Assembly (NCBI GenBank): GCA_965662045.1
Contig: CBFIGE010000011.1
Coordinates: 13,355-77,354 of the forward strand
DNA length: 64,000 nt
Origin: UBA3478 sp965662045
GTDB taxonomy: Bacteria > Bacteroidota > Bacteroidia > Flavobacteriales > Flavobacteriaceae
Direction of reading: 5' to 3'
The first letter of the stretch is position 1. Each line of letters starts with the position of its first letter. The translations under genes and the position numbers were made by a program. Under the pieces are notes generated by a model. That model did not search any database and was not told the origin of the DNA. It was given only the letters and a program-made list of their open reading frames with translations. Positions 19,198 to 28,900 of this stretch are shown here, piece after piece.

Positions 19198-19221
19198 TAA
19201 CATTTTGGTCATAAAATGTTA
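19198..19221. promoter_or_regulatory. Inverted repeat between GNAT gene and DNA-repair operon
   Basis: TAACATTTT-GGTCAT-AAAATGTTA is a perfect inverted repeat with 9-bp arms and a 6-bp spacer, about 70 bp before the exonuclease ATG and about 50 bp before the divergent GNAT start. It could be an operator shared by both directions. It is not followed by a T-run, so it does not look like a terminator. Confidence 0.45.
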
Positions 19222-19288
19222 AAGCCCTTGTTTTCGAGGCATTCTAATCTCAACCGATTATAGAGATTTGTTGTAACTTCAACTCGCT

Positions 19289-20281
19289 ATGAAAACTCCT
19301 TTGCTTCAATTTACATCTAAGGGGATTTACTGTGCTCAGGCCGGAGTTTATCTCGACCCGTGGAGACCGGTAGACCAGGCCATTATTTCGCACGGCCATG
19401 CCGATCACTCGAGATACGGACATCAAAAATATATCACCCACCACTACAATCTACCAATCATTAAAAAAAGACTTGGAGCCATAAACGCCAGCAGTGTGGG
19501 TTGGGGCGAGCGATTTACGGTCAATGGGGTTGATTTTGAGTTGTACCCAGCGGGCCATATCGTGGGCTCCTCACAAATTTTGGTGAGTTATAAAGGAGAA
19601 CGCTGGATTTTTACAGGTGATTACAAAGCACATTATGACGGTATTTCTGATGCCTTTGTACCCCAAAAATGCCATGCAATTATTACAGAGTGCACTTTCG
19701 GTATTCCCGCTTTTAAATGGCCAGACCCCAAAGAAATTCACGATGAAATCAATAGGTGGTGGTTCGATAATCAACAAAACGGATTGAATTCTGTGGTTTT
19801 CGCCTATAGTCTAGGCAAGGCACAACGCATACTTAAACACTTAAATCCAGAGATCGGTAAAATTTTTGTGCATCCTGCAGTGGGAGCCATGAACGATATC
19901 ATTGCTGAATTTAAAACCCTTCCGCCCTATACCATATTGACCAAAGAGGTCAAAAAAGAAGACATTCAAGGCGCTCTTATCATTACCCCTGCAGCGGTTC
20001 AAAACGGGAGTTGGCTTAAAAAATGCCAGCCCTATACCGATGCTAGTGCAAGTGGTTGGATGGCCATTCGCGGAAACAAGCGTCGACGTTCAATAGACCG
20101 CGGCTTTGTTATTAGCGATCACTGTGATTGGGATGAACTTTTGCAATCTATCGAAGCCACAGGCGCAGAAAAAGTTATTTGCACACATGGCTACACTGAT
20201 CTTTTTGCAAAATATCTCAGCGAACAAGGTTATGATGCCCGCACTGAAAAAACCCAATTTGAAGAAACCGATAACGAGTAA
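19289..20281 (+). CDS. Ligase-associated DNA exonuclease (metallo-beta-lactamase/beta-CASP fold)
   Basis: The 330-aa protein has the metallo-beta-lactamase motif SHGHADHSRYG (about residues 35-45), further metal ligands in GHIVGSSQ and GDYKAHYD, and HPAVG and SDHCDWDEL in the beta-CASP part. It belongs to the Snm1/Artemis-like group annotated as ligase-associated DNA exonuclease. It is the first gene of a four-gene plus-strand operon that encodes an ATP-dependent ligase, a helicase and PdeM. The known association implies joint end processing, unwinding and sealing of damaged DNA. Its stop TAA shares one base with the ligase ATG. Confidence 0.9.
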   Translation: MKTPLLQFTSKGIYCAQAGVYLDPWRPVDQAIISHGHADHSRYGHQKYITHHYNLPIIKKRLGAINASSVGWGERFTVNGVDFELYPAGHIVGSSQILVSYKGERWIFTGDYKAHYDGISDAFVPQKCHAIITECTFGIPAFKWPDPKEIHDEINRWWFDNQQNGLNSVVFAYSLGKAQRILKHLNPEIGKIFVHPAVGAMNDIIAEFKTLPPYTILTKEVKKEDIQGALIITPAAVQNGSWLKKCQPYTDASASGWMAIRGNKRRRSIDRGFVISDHCDWDELLQSIEATGAEKVICTHGYTDLFAKYLSEQGYDARTEKTQFEETDNE

Positions 20282-21900
20282 TGAAAGCCTTTGCCGCACT
20301 CATAAAAGAACTGGATCAAACCACCAAAATCAATCCAAAGATTGAGGCTCTTGCGGCTTACTTCAATTCGGCTGATGATTTAGATAAGATTTGGACAGTC
20401 GCCCTGCTTTCACATCGAAGGCCAAAAAGACCGCTCAGCACAACGCTCATGCGAAGCTGGGCTGCAGAAGAAACAGGCGTACCCACTTGGCTATTCGATG
20501 AGACCTATCACATTGTAGGAGACCTGGCAGAAACCATCGCCCTGTTTTTTCAAAAACAAAAAGTGTCACACGAGCAAAAACTACACGAAGTGATTCATGA
20601 ACTCATCGCACTCAAAGAAAAAACAGAAGAGGAAAAAAGAGCCTACCTCATCAAACAGTGGAAACAATTAGACTTCTATGAATGCTTCGTATTTAACAAA
20701 CTTCTCACGGGCGGATTTCGCATCGGAATAAGTCAAAAGTTAATGACAAGAGCACTTGAAAAAGCAACAGGTATTCCAGTAGACCAACTGGCCTACAAAT
20801 TAATGGGAAATTGGAGCCCACAAAACAGCAGTTTTCAGGGGCTTATTTTAGACCCCAAAGAAGGCGAAGACACCTCTAAACCCTACCCTTTCTTTTTGGC
20901 CTATGCTGTAGAATCTCCTCTTGAAGAACTCGGAAAGCTCCGTGATTGGGCGGTTGAGTATAAATGGGACGGCATTCGCGCTCAACTTATTTTAAGGGGA
21001 GGAAATATATTTATCTGGTCAAGGGGAGAAGAGTTAATTACCGATCAATTTCCAGAATTAGAACCTTTAAAAGAACGCTTTCCTGACGAACATTTAGTCT
21101 TTGATGGTGAATTTTTATGCTATAATGAAGAGGGAATTCAAGAATTCGGCAGCCTTCAAAAACGCATTGGTCGCAAAAAAGTGAGCCAAAAAACCTTAAA
21201 GGAATATCCCGTGGTGCTCATGGCCTACGACTTGCTAGAATACCAAGGCGAAGACATCCGTTATAAATCATACGCAGAGCGAAGAGCCCTCTTAGAGTCT
21301 TTAGATTTTGAAATGCCACTCTTGTGTTCAAAGCGACTTGAAGCCCCCTCATGGGACAAGGTAGAAGCCCTTCGATCTGATGCGCGAGCACAACGATCTG
21401 AAGGTTTGATGCTTAAAAGGATGGATGCTCCCTACGGAGTTGGTCGTAAAAAAGGAATTTGGTATAAACACAAGGTAGAACCGCTTCAAGTCGATGCCGT
21501 ACTCACTTACGCCATGCGGGGTCACGGACGTAGGTCTAATCTTTACACTGATTACACCTTTGCTCTTTGGCAAGAAAATGAAGATGGAGAGCGCTATCTG
21601 GTCACCTTTGCCAAAGCCTACTCCGGCCTAACCGATAGCGAAATAAAGGTCCTTGATCAGTGGATCAAAAAAAATACGCTTCAGCGTTTTGGCCCTGTTC
21701 GCGAAGTGACTCCGTATCACGTTTTTGAAATTTCGTTTGAAGGCATCAGTAAATCCAGTAGACACAAAAGTGGATTTGCCACGCGTTTTCCGCGAATCAG
21801 TCGCTGGCGAGAAGACAAAAACATAAACGAAGCCAATTCTATTGAAGATTTAACTGCCCTTCTTCTAGAACTCAATTCTCAAAACAATGCTACAAACTAA
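20281..21900 (+). CDS. ATP-dependent DNA ligase (repair-associated)
   Basis: This 539-aa ligase seals nicks using ATP. It is separate from the NAD-dependent LigA that serves replication. The nucleotidyl-transferase motif I EYKWDGIRAQ places the AMP-accepting lysine at residue 228. Downstream are DGEFLCYN (motif III), EGLMLKRMDAPY (motif IV) and WYKHKVE (motif V). The N-terminal ~200 residues form the helical DNA-binding domain and the C-terminus is the OB fold. There are no primase or nuclease domains as in LigD. The ORF overlaps the helicase start by 14 nt. Confidence 0.93.
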   Translation: MKAFAALIKELDQTTKINPKIEALAAYFNSADDLDKIWTVALLSHRRPKRPLSTTLMRSWAAEETGVPTWLFDETYHIVGDLAETIALFFQKQKVSHEQKLHEVIHELIALKEKTEEEKRAYLIKQWKQLDFYECFVFNKLLTGGFRIGISQKLMTRALEKATGIPVDQLAYKLMGNWSPQNSSFQGLILDPKEGEDTSKPYPFFLAYAVESPLEELGKLRDWAVEYKWDGIRAQLILRGGNIFIWSRGEELITDQFPELEPLKERFPDEHLVFDGEFLCYNEEGIQEFGSLQKRIGRKKVSQKTLKEYPVVLMAYDLLEYQGEDIRYKSYAERRALLESLDFEMPLLCSKRLEAPSWDKVEALRSDARAQRSEGLMLKRMDAPYGVGRKKGIWYKHKVEPLQVDAVLTYAMRGHGRRSNLYTDYTFALWQENEDGERYLVTFAKAYSGLTDSEIKVLDQWIKKNTLQRFGPVREVTPYHVFEISFEGISKSSRHKSGFATRFPRISRWREDKNINEANSIEDLTALLLELNSQNNATN

Positions 21901-24319
21901 AGAAATACAAAATTGGTTTGAGGCGAAGTCTTGGAAGATACATCCTTTTCAAGAAGAGGTGTGGAGACATTTTGAAAACGGCAAACACGGATTACTCAAT
22001 GCTCCTACGGGTAGCGGTAAAACCCTGGCGCTTTGGATGCCCATTTGCAAGCAAATCAGTCAACAGCCATCCAAAAAATTTGGCTTAAAAGCCTTGTGGA
22101 TTACACCCTTAAAAGCACTGGCTCAAGAAATTAAACTTTCAACTCAAGAGGTCGTTGACGATTTAAAACTCGATATCAGTATTGGCATTCGAACTGGGGA
22201 TACGCCCACTGCAGTGCGAGCCAAGCAACGCAAAAAAATGCCTGATTTGCTGATTACCACTCCTGAGAGCCTACACCTTTTGATGAGCTCTAAGCAAATG
22301 CAGCAACAATTTAAGGACTGCTGCGCCATTGTGATTGACGAGTGGCACGAACTCATGGGTTCTAAAAGAGGAGTTCAAATCGAACTCGCCTTATCTAGAC
22401 TCAAAAACTGCTGTTCACAATTGAGAATTTGGGGAATCAGTGCAACCATAGGCAATATAAATCAAGCAAAAGAAGTGCTTTTAGGCCCTGAAGGGGCTTA
22501 TATCGAAGAGGCCGTCTTAGTCAAATCCGCACTCGATAAAAAGATCGAGGTGCAAAGTATTTTTCCTGAAAAGATGGATCGATTTCCTTGGAGGGGACAT
22601 ATGGGTCTTCAGCAAATCGATAATGTCATAGATATCATTAATAACAGTAAAAGCACCCTGATTTTCACCAATACACGATCTCAATGTGAAATCTGGTTTC
22701 AAAAATTATTACAACGTGTTCCTGAATTTGCAGGTGAACTTGCCATGCATCACGGAAGTATCGAGAAAAAAACACGACTTTGGGTAGAGCAGGCCATCCG
22801 AAATGGCAATCTCAAAGCGGTTGTCTGTACATCTAGTCTTGACTTAGGTGTAGATTTTAGCCCTGTAGAATCTGTGGTTCAAATTGGAGGTCCTAAAGGG
22901 GTTGCTCGATTTTTACAGCGTGCTGGTCGAAGTGGTCACCGACCTGGAGCAGTTTCAAAAATCAACTTTGTACCTACTCACGCTATTGAACTCGTCGAAG
23001 CTTCAGCGCTGAAAAAAGCGACACAACAGCAGCATATTGAAGAGCGAATACCCTACTTAAATAGTTTTGACGTATTGATTCAATACCTTTTGACTTTGGC
23101 TATTGGTCCAGGCTTCTATCCTAATGAAATTTACAAAGAGGTAAAATCTACCTTTTGCTTTCAAGCTATAAGTAATGAGCAGTGGAATTGGGTACTGAAT
23201 TTTATCACTGTAGGGAGTCAATCACTGAGCAGTTATGACGAATACAAAAAAGCAATCCGACTTGAAGACGGAAAAATTGTAGTTGAAAACAGGGGTATTG
23301 CAATGAGACATCGTCTGCAAATCGGAACTATTGTTTCTGATGCTATGGTAAACGTGCATTATCAAAACGGCCAATTTATAGGAACTGTTGAAGAGTGGTT
23401 TATCTCTCAGCTCAAAGAGGGAGATGTTTTTATTTTTGCCGGAAGAACCCTAGAACTCATTCGCCTGCGTCACATGAAGGCAAAAGTGCGCAATTCAAAA
23501 CGTAAAACCTCACGTGTACCCGCATGGATGGGAGGGCGCTTGTCGCTTACCGCACATCTATCTGAATTACTGAGGCAAGAACTGTATTCACTGCACGCTG
23601 AATCTAAGGATCAGACTATCGAAATACAGGCCTTAAAACCAGTGGTAAGTCAACAGCTCAAGGAAAGTATCATTCCCAAAACAGACGAGTTTCTTGTTGA
23701 ATGTTTTGAAACTAAAGAAGGCTTTCACCATGTTTTCTATCCTTTTGAAGGGCGCTTTGTACACGAGGCTTTTGCGAGTTTGTTGAGCTATAGAGTGGGT
23801 CTATTACAGCCTATAAGTTGTTCTATCGCTTATAACGATTACGGCTTTGAGCTTCTTTCTGATCAAAAAATTGACTTAGAGGATGTATTTGAACAAAACT
23901 TATTGAGTCCTATCGATTTAGTTTCTGACATTAGGCAGAGCCTCAATATCAATGAAATGGCGAAACGTTGTTTTAGGGATATTGCGGTCATTAGTGGACT
24001 TGTGTTAAGCAGTCATCCTGCAGCTGCAAAAACCAAACATCTGCAAAGTAGTTCTCAACTGCTCTACAAAGTTTTTAAAGACTTTGAACCCGATAATTTA
24101 CTCTACCAACAAGCACATGCCGAAACCTTTGAACATCACCTGGAAGAAGGGCGACTGCGATTGGCCTTAGATCGAATTTCAAAACAACATCCGTGTATTG
24201 TTTATTGCGATTATCCTACCCCACTCTCCTTTCCAATAATTACAGACAGATTGCGTGCGAGCATGTCTACCGAATCTCTTGAGGATCGCATCGCCAAAAT
24301 GATTGAGAATATTTCGTAA
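21887..24319 (+). CDS. Ligase-associated Lhr-like superfamily 2 DNA helicase
   Basis: The 810-aa DExH-box helicase has Walker A APTGSGKT (about residues 40-47) and the Walker B box IDEWHE (about 148-153). Motif III is SATIG, and motifs V-VI include TSSLDLGVDF and QRAGRSGHR. The C-terminal half contains the Lhr-core winged-helix and DUF4145-like regions. It belongs to the bacterial ligase-associated helicase family, a short relative of Lhr. It overlaps the ligase by 14 nt and is followed after 13 nt by pdeM, so stoichiometric production is likely. It presumably unwinds duplex or RNA-DNA hybrid for the partner nuclease and ligase. Confidence 0.92.
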   Translation: MLQTKEIQNWFEAKSWKIHPFQEEVWRHFENGKHGLLNAPTGSGKTLALWMPICKQISQQPSKKFGLKALWITPLKALAQEIKLSTQEVVDDLKLDISIGIRTGDTPTAVRAKQRKKMPDLLITTPESLHLLMSSKQMQQQFKDCCAIVIDEWHELMGSKRGVQIELALSRLKNCCSQLRIWGISATIGNINQAKEVLLGPEGAYIEEAVLVKSALDKKIEVQSIFPEKMDRFPWRGHMGLQQIDNVIDIINNSKSTLIFTNTRSQCEIWFQKLLQRVPEFAGELAMHHGSIEKKTRLWVEQAIRNGNLKAVVCTSSLDLGVDFSPVESVVQIGGPKGVARFLQRAGRSGHRPGAVSKINFVPTHAIELVEASALKKATQQQHIEERIPYLNSFDVLIQYLLTLAIGPGFYPNEIYKEVKSTFCFQAISNEQWNWVLNFITVGSQSLSSYDEYKKAIRLEDGKIVVENRGIAMRHRLQIGTIVSDAMVNVHYQNGQFIGTVEEWFISQLKEGDVFIFAGRTLELIRLRHMKAKVRNSKRKTSRVPAWMGGRLSLTAHLSELLRQELYSLHAESKDQTIEIQALKPVVSQQLKESIIPKTDEFLVECFETKEGFHHVFYPFEGRFVHEAFASLLSYRVGLLQPISCSIAYNDYGFELLSDQKIDLEDVFEQNLLSPIDLVSDIRQSLNINEMAKRCFRDIAVISGLVLSSHPAAAKTKHLQSSSQLLYKVFKDFEPDNLLYQQAHAETFEHHLEEGRLRLALDRISKQHPCIVYCDYPTPLSFPIITDRLRASMSTESLEDRIAKMIENIS

Positions 24320-24332
24320 ACTTGGTAGTAGG

Positions 24333-24962
24333 ATGATTGAAATCAATTGGCAAAATCTAAAAATAAATCTTCACCATTCAGGGTCTATTTTCATTGAAAA
24401 ACACTCCCTGCTCTTAATCAGTGATGTACATTTAGGAAAGGTGACCCACTTTAGAAAACACGGGGCAGCAGTTCCTCAAAATGCAGTTTTTCAAAACTTT
24501 AAAAATATGGATGAGGTCATTGAGACATTTAATCCTTTCCAAATCTGTTTTATGGGTGATTTGTTTCACAGCGATAAGAACAGAGAGTTCGACTTATTTT
24601 CAAATTGGATTGCAGGTGTACCAAGCCAATTTTATCTCGTACGTGGAAATCACGATAGCATATCAGATGAGATTTACCAAAAACTTGGTATTGAAACCCA
24701 ACTCAATTTTGAATTGGAGGAGAACGTTTTTCTCTACCACCATCCAAAAGAAAAAGCGGTGAATCACATCTGTGGGCATGTGCACCCCGCAGCACTAATG
24801 AAAGGAAAAGGAGGGCAAAAATTAAGGCTTCCCTGTTTTTGTGTTTCCCAACATCAAATCATCATGCCCGCTTTTGGAACATTTACAGGGAAATTCACCA
24901 TTTCAGTTGAAGACTATGAACAAATCTATCTTATTGCAGGAGAATCAGTAGTGGCTGTATAA
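24333..24962 (+). CDS. pdeM: Ligase-associated DNA damage response endonuclease PdeM
   Basis: This 209-aa calcineurin-like metallophosphoesterase has the metal-binding series SDVHLGK, GDLFHSD, VRGNHD and CGHVHP. Together with KVTHFRKHG these define PdeM of the ligase-associated repair cluster. The ATG at 24333 gives the usual N-terminus; an in-frame TTG at 24303 overlaps the helicase and is less likely. It is the last gene of the operon. The product is a metal-dependent nuclease or phosphodiesterase proposed to act on DNA ends. Confidence 0.9.
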   Translation: MIEINWQNLKINLHHSGSIFIEKHSLLLISDVHLGKVTHFRKHGAAVPQNAVFQNFKNMDEVIETFNPFQICFMGDLFHSDKNREFDLFSNWIAGVPSQFYLVRGNHDSISDEIYQKLGIETQLNFELEENVFLYHHPKEKAVNHICGHVHPAALMKGKGGQKLRLPCFCVSQHQIIMPAFGTFTGKFTISVEDYEQIYLIAGESVVAV

Positions 24963-24989
24963 GAACAGTATATTTTAAGGGAGTATTAC

Positions 24990-25091
24990 TCATGAATAAT
25001 AATGGTCATAGAGCCAAAGACCTGTAAGTACAATTATAACTTCAATAATTAACCAAATCACATACTTCTTTAAATACTTGGATTTCTTCAT
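24990..25091 (-). CDS. Possible 33-aa single-span membrane protein
   Basis: This short ORF starts with ATG at 25091, 13 nt after the stop of the DUF6090 gene on the same strand. It encodes MKKSKYLKKYVIWLIIEVII and then VLTGLWLYDHYYS. The form is a basic N-terminus, one hydrophobic helix and a short tail. Its first residues (MKKSK) and the order of basic stretch, glutamate and hydrophobic helix mirror the start of the DUF6090 protein (MKKSKWITKIKYAAGEILII). It may be a truncated paralogue or a genuine small partner protein. Conservation is needed to tell it from chance. Confidence 0.45.
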   Translation of the reverse strand: MKKSKYLKKYVIWLIIEVIIVLTGLWLYDHYYS

Positions 25092-25104
25092 AAATTCAGC
25101 TGTT

Positions 25105-25797
25105 TTAGTCTTGGATCTCTTTGAGGTAGTTAACTAGATTTTGATTTTTGACTAAAATTTCTTCGAGTAAGTTTTCGAGTGCATCTGTTTTAAGGCGTCT
25201 TTCATAGAGCAATTGTTGAAAACGTCCTACTGAGAGTTGCTCTTCTAAAACCTCTATTTGTAAAGAAGCCTCGTCACTACTTTTTTCATCTGTTCTCAAT
25301 ACTCTCAAATTGTGCATGCCTACGCTACTTAAGTAAGGTCTAACTTTGTTGTGCACGATATGGACATACTCCAAGAAAATGTCTAAAACATCATCTTCTT
25401 GCAGAAAATAGTTTTGAATTTGTTGGCGCGTCAAATCGTCTTTTAAACTGCTTACTGCAATGCTGTGATTCCGTTGTGTGATGGGTCTGAAATCTGAGGA
25501 ATAGCGCAAAAGACCAATTTTATCCTCCTCTAAAGGGTAGCTCGAATTAAAGACCTTGGCAATCAAATCATCAATCAATTGTTTTTGACGCTTCACTTCG
25601 GATAAGGACTTATTGATGTGAATGGTATCGAGATTCAAATCTTCAATAATATGCCCGATGAGAACCTTTTCTTTGTTTGCGTTTTTTCGTTCTTCATTCC
25701 AATTATTGGTCTGTAAGGCGATGAAAAGACCTATTGAAATAATTAATATTTCTCCTGCGGCGTATTTGATTTTGGTAATCCACTTGCTTTTTTTCAT
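25105..25797 (-). CDS. DUF6090 family membrane-anchored protein
   Basis: The 230-aa protein has a short basic N-terminus, one transmembrane helix (about residues 13-30: GEILIISIGLFIALQTNNW) and a helical, charged outer domain. The motif YAAGEILIISIGLFIALQ then NNWNE is the hallmark of DUF6090, a large Bacteroidota family of unknown function that often occurs in several copies per genome. The rest is predicted mostly helical with coiled-coil character. A 33-aa ORF follows it closely. No function can be assigned. Confidence 0.8.
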   Translation of the reverse strand: MKKSKWITKIKYAAGEILIISIGLFIALQTNNWNEERKNANKEKVLIGHIIEDLNLDTIHINKSLSEVKRQKQLIDDLIAKVFNSSYPLEEDKIGLLRYSSDFRPITQRNHSIAVSSLKDDLTRQQIQNYFLQEDDVLDIFLEYVHIVHNKVRPYLSSVGMHNLRVLRTDEKSSDEASLQIEVLEEQLSVGRFQQLLYERRLKTDALENLLEEILVKNQNLVNYLKEIQD

Positions 25798-25941
25798 AAT
25801 TACTCAGTCATTGCCTTAAAATTAGGATTCAGAAGGACATATTCAAAACTTGATCCAAAATTATCGATTAATCTGTGCTTCTTCATGACTAATCCGCAAA
25901 ATTCTACTTGAAAAAGCATCAGAAAAACTGCTTATTTGCCG

Positions 25942-25949
25942 TACTTTTG
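25942..25949 (+). promoter_or_regulatory. Putative -7 promoter element (TACTTTTG) for mfd
   Basis: This exact TAnnTTTG match lies 39 nt before the preferred mfd start at 25981. It is inside the longest open frame (from TTG 25936), which argues that the longer start is not used. Confidence 0.45.
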
Positions 25950-25980
25950 TACACCAAAACAGCACATCTATCTTTTTGAT

Positions 25981-28900
25981 TTGAACGCCGGTTTTAACGA
26001 CATACTACGACGATTCGAGACCTCTGAAAACTTCAAAAGGCTGGAGAACCTTATTGTCCAAAAAGAAGAAATAAAGCTGAATGGTCTTGTAGGTAGTGGA
26101 TTGTCTTTTATTGCTGCCGCACTTTATCAACAAAGAAAACAGCATACGGTAGTAGTCGTAAACGACAAAGAAGAAGCGGCCCACCTTCTCAATGACCTTG
26201 AAAAAATCAAAGGAGAGCGCCGTGTATTGTTCTATCCATCAAGCTACAGAAGGCCTTATGAAGTAACTAACCTGGATAACGCCAATGTTTTGTTGCGAGC
26301 TGAAGTACTCAATCGCCTCAAGCAAAAGAGTGAACCCCTCATTTTAGTGACCTATACCGATGCGCTGCTCGAAAAAGTGGTAACTCGTCAAGAAATTCAA
26401 AAAAACACCCTAGCGCTTAAATCGGGCATGAAGATGAGCTTGGACTTTTTAAACGAAGTGCTTTTTGAATACGAATTTCAACGGGTAGACTTTGTCACCG
26501 AAGCTGGAGAGTTTTCTGTTCGCGGAGGAATTGTGGATGTCTTTTCATTTTCGAAAGAGCACCCCTACAGAATTGAATTTATGGGTGACGAAATCGAGAG
26601 TATTCGATTATTTGATATCGAAACGCAAACTTCAATCCGCATTGAAAACGAGATGAATATCCTTCCCAACCTCGATCACAAAACTGATTTAGAAGAGCGT
26701 ATTGGGTTTTTTGATTTCATTGAAGACCAGGTGCTGTTACTGCTCTACCAAGCAGATCAAATTGAGGCCAAACTCGATCAGCTTTACCTCAAAGCCATTG
26801 AAAACTTTGAAAAGATTGAAAGTCCTATCCAAAGAAAAAAGCCGAGCGAATTATACCTCAATGCCTCTACCTTTAAAAGTCAATATCAGAAGAAAAAGCA
26901 CCTTCAGATCAATCGCTTTAACACTTCGGATCTTGATTTCGGACAAGTTCCTCAACCCGCCTTTAACCGAAGATTTGATCTTTTAATAGAACACCTTGAG
27001 GAGCACAGTGAAATGGAGTACAGCCATTATTTACTATGTGCTGGTGACAAACAAAAACAGCGCTTTTATGATATTTTCCAAGAATTAGAGAACAAAGTTT
27101 CTTATAATGCCATCAATGAAAATCTCTATCAAGGATTTTTAGATCGCGATTTAAAGATCAGCTGTTACACAGACCACCAAATATTTCAGCGCTATCACAA
27201 GTTCAAGCTCAAAGGAAATCGCACACAAAAACAAGCCATCAGTCTAAAAGAATTGACCAAACTAGCCGTTGGTGATTACGTAACTCATATCGATCACGGT
27301 ATTGGTAAATTTGGAGGACTGCAAAAAATAGACGTAGAAGGTCAAAAGCAAGAAGCGATTAAATTGGTTTATGGAGATCGCGATATCCTTTATGTCAGCA
27401 TACATTCCCTGCATAAAATCTCAAAATTTAACGGCAAGGACGGTCAGGTACCCCGCATATACAAATTAGGATCAGGGGCTTGGAATAAAGTCAAACAAAA
27501 GACCAAAGCAAGAGTTAAAAAGATCGCCTTTAATCTCATTCAAGTTTACGCTAAACGAAGACTTGATAAGGGTTTTTCCTGTAACGAAGACAGTTATTTA
27601 CAACACGAGCTTGAAGCTTCGTTTCTCTTTGAAGATACTCCTGACCAGGAAAAAGCCACCAAAGAAGTCAAACAAGACATGGAGAGCAGCAGACCCATGG
27701 ATCGATTAGTTTGTGGTGATGTGGGATTTGGAAAAACCGAGGTTGCCATTAGGGCAGCTTTTAAGGCTGTGGATAACGGAAAACAGGTGGCTGTGCTCGT
27801 GCCTACCACTGTGCTTGCCTTTCAACACGCCAATACCTTTAAGAAACGATTGGAGAATTTTCCAGTGCGTATCGATTATTTAAATCGATTTAAATCCGCC
27901 AAAGAAAAACGTGAAATTATCGATGAATTAGGTGAAGGTAAAATTGATATTTTGATTGGAACGCATCAACTAGTCAATAATAAAATCAAATTCAAAGATC
28001 TTGGATTACTCATTGTTGATGAAGAACAAAAATTTGGAGTTTCGGTCAAAGAAAAACTCAAATCCATCAAAGAAAAGGTAGATATTCTCACCTTGACGGC
28101 TACGCCAATTCCGCGAACACTTCAATTCAGTTTGATGGCTGCTCGCGATTTGTCTATCATAAATACACCTCCTCCGAATCGCTATCCTATTGAGAGTCGT
28201 GTAGTGCGATTTGATCAAGAATTGATTCGAGATAGCATTTCTTACGAAATTCAAAGAAACGGGCAGGTGTTTTTCATCCACAACCGTATCGAAAACATCA
28301 AAGAAGTGGCGGGAATGATTCAGCGCTTAGTTCCAGATGCACAAATTCGAGTAGGCCATGGTCAAATGGAGGGTAAAAAGCTCGAAGCCCTGATGCTTGC
28401 TTTCATGAATAACGAATTCGATGTACTGGTTTCGACCACTATTATTGAAAGTGGATTAGACATACCTAATGCCAATACCATTTTAATCAACAACGCCAAT
28501 AATTTTGGACTCAGTGATCTGCACCAAATGCGCGGGCGTGTAGGTAGAACCAACAAAAAGGCTTTTTGCTATTTCATTACTCCGGGCACTGAAAGTATGA
28601 CCGCAGATGCGCGTAAACGCATGGAAGCCCTTTCTCAGTACACTGAACTCGGAAGTGGTTTTCATATCGCTATGAAGGATTTAGAAATACGCGGTGCAGG
28701 AGATTTATTGGGAGGAGAACAAAGCGGATTCATCAATGAAATGGGATTTGACACCTATCAAAAAATTCTGAATGAGGCCATTGAAGAATTAAAAGAAAAT
28801 GAGTTCTCTGAGCTTTATCAAGATGAAGAAAAAACCAACAAAAACTTTGTCAAAGAAATTCAAATTGACACCGATCTTCAACTATTATTTCCTGATCACT

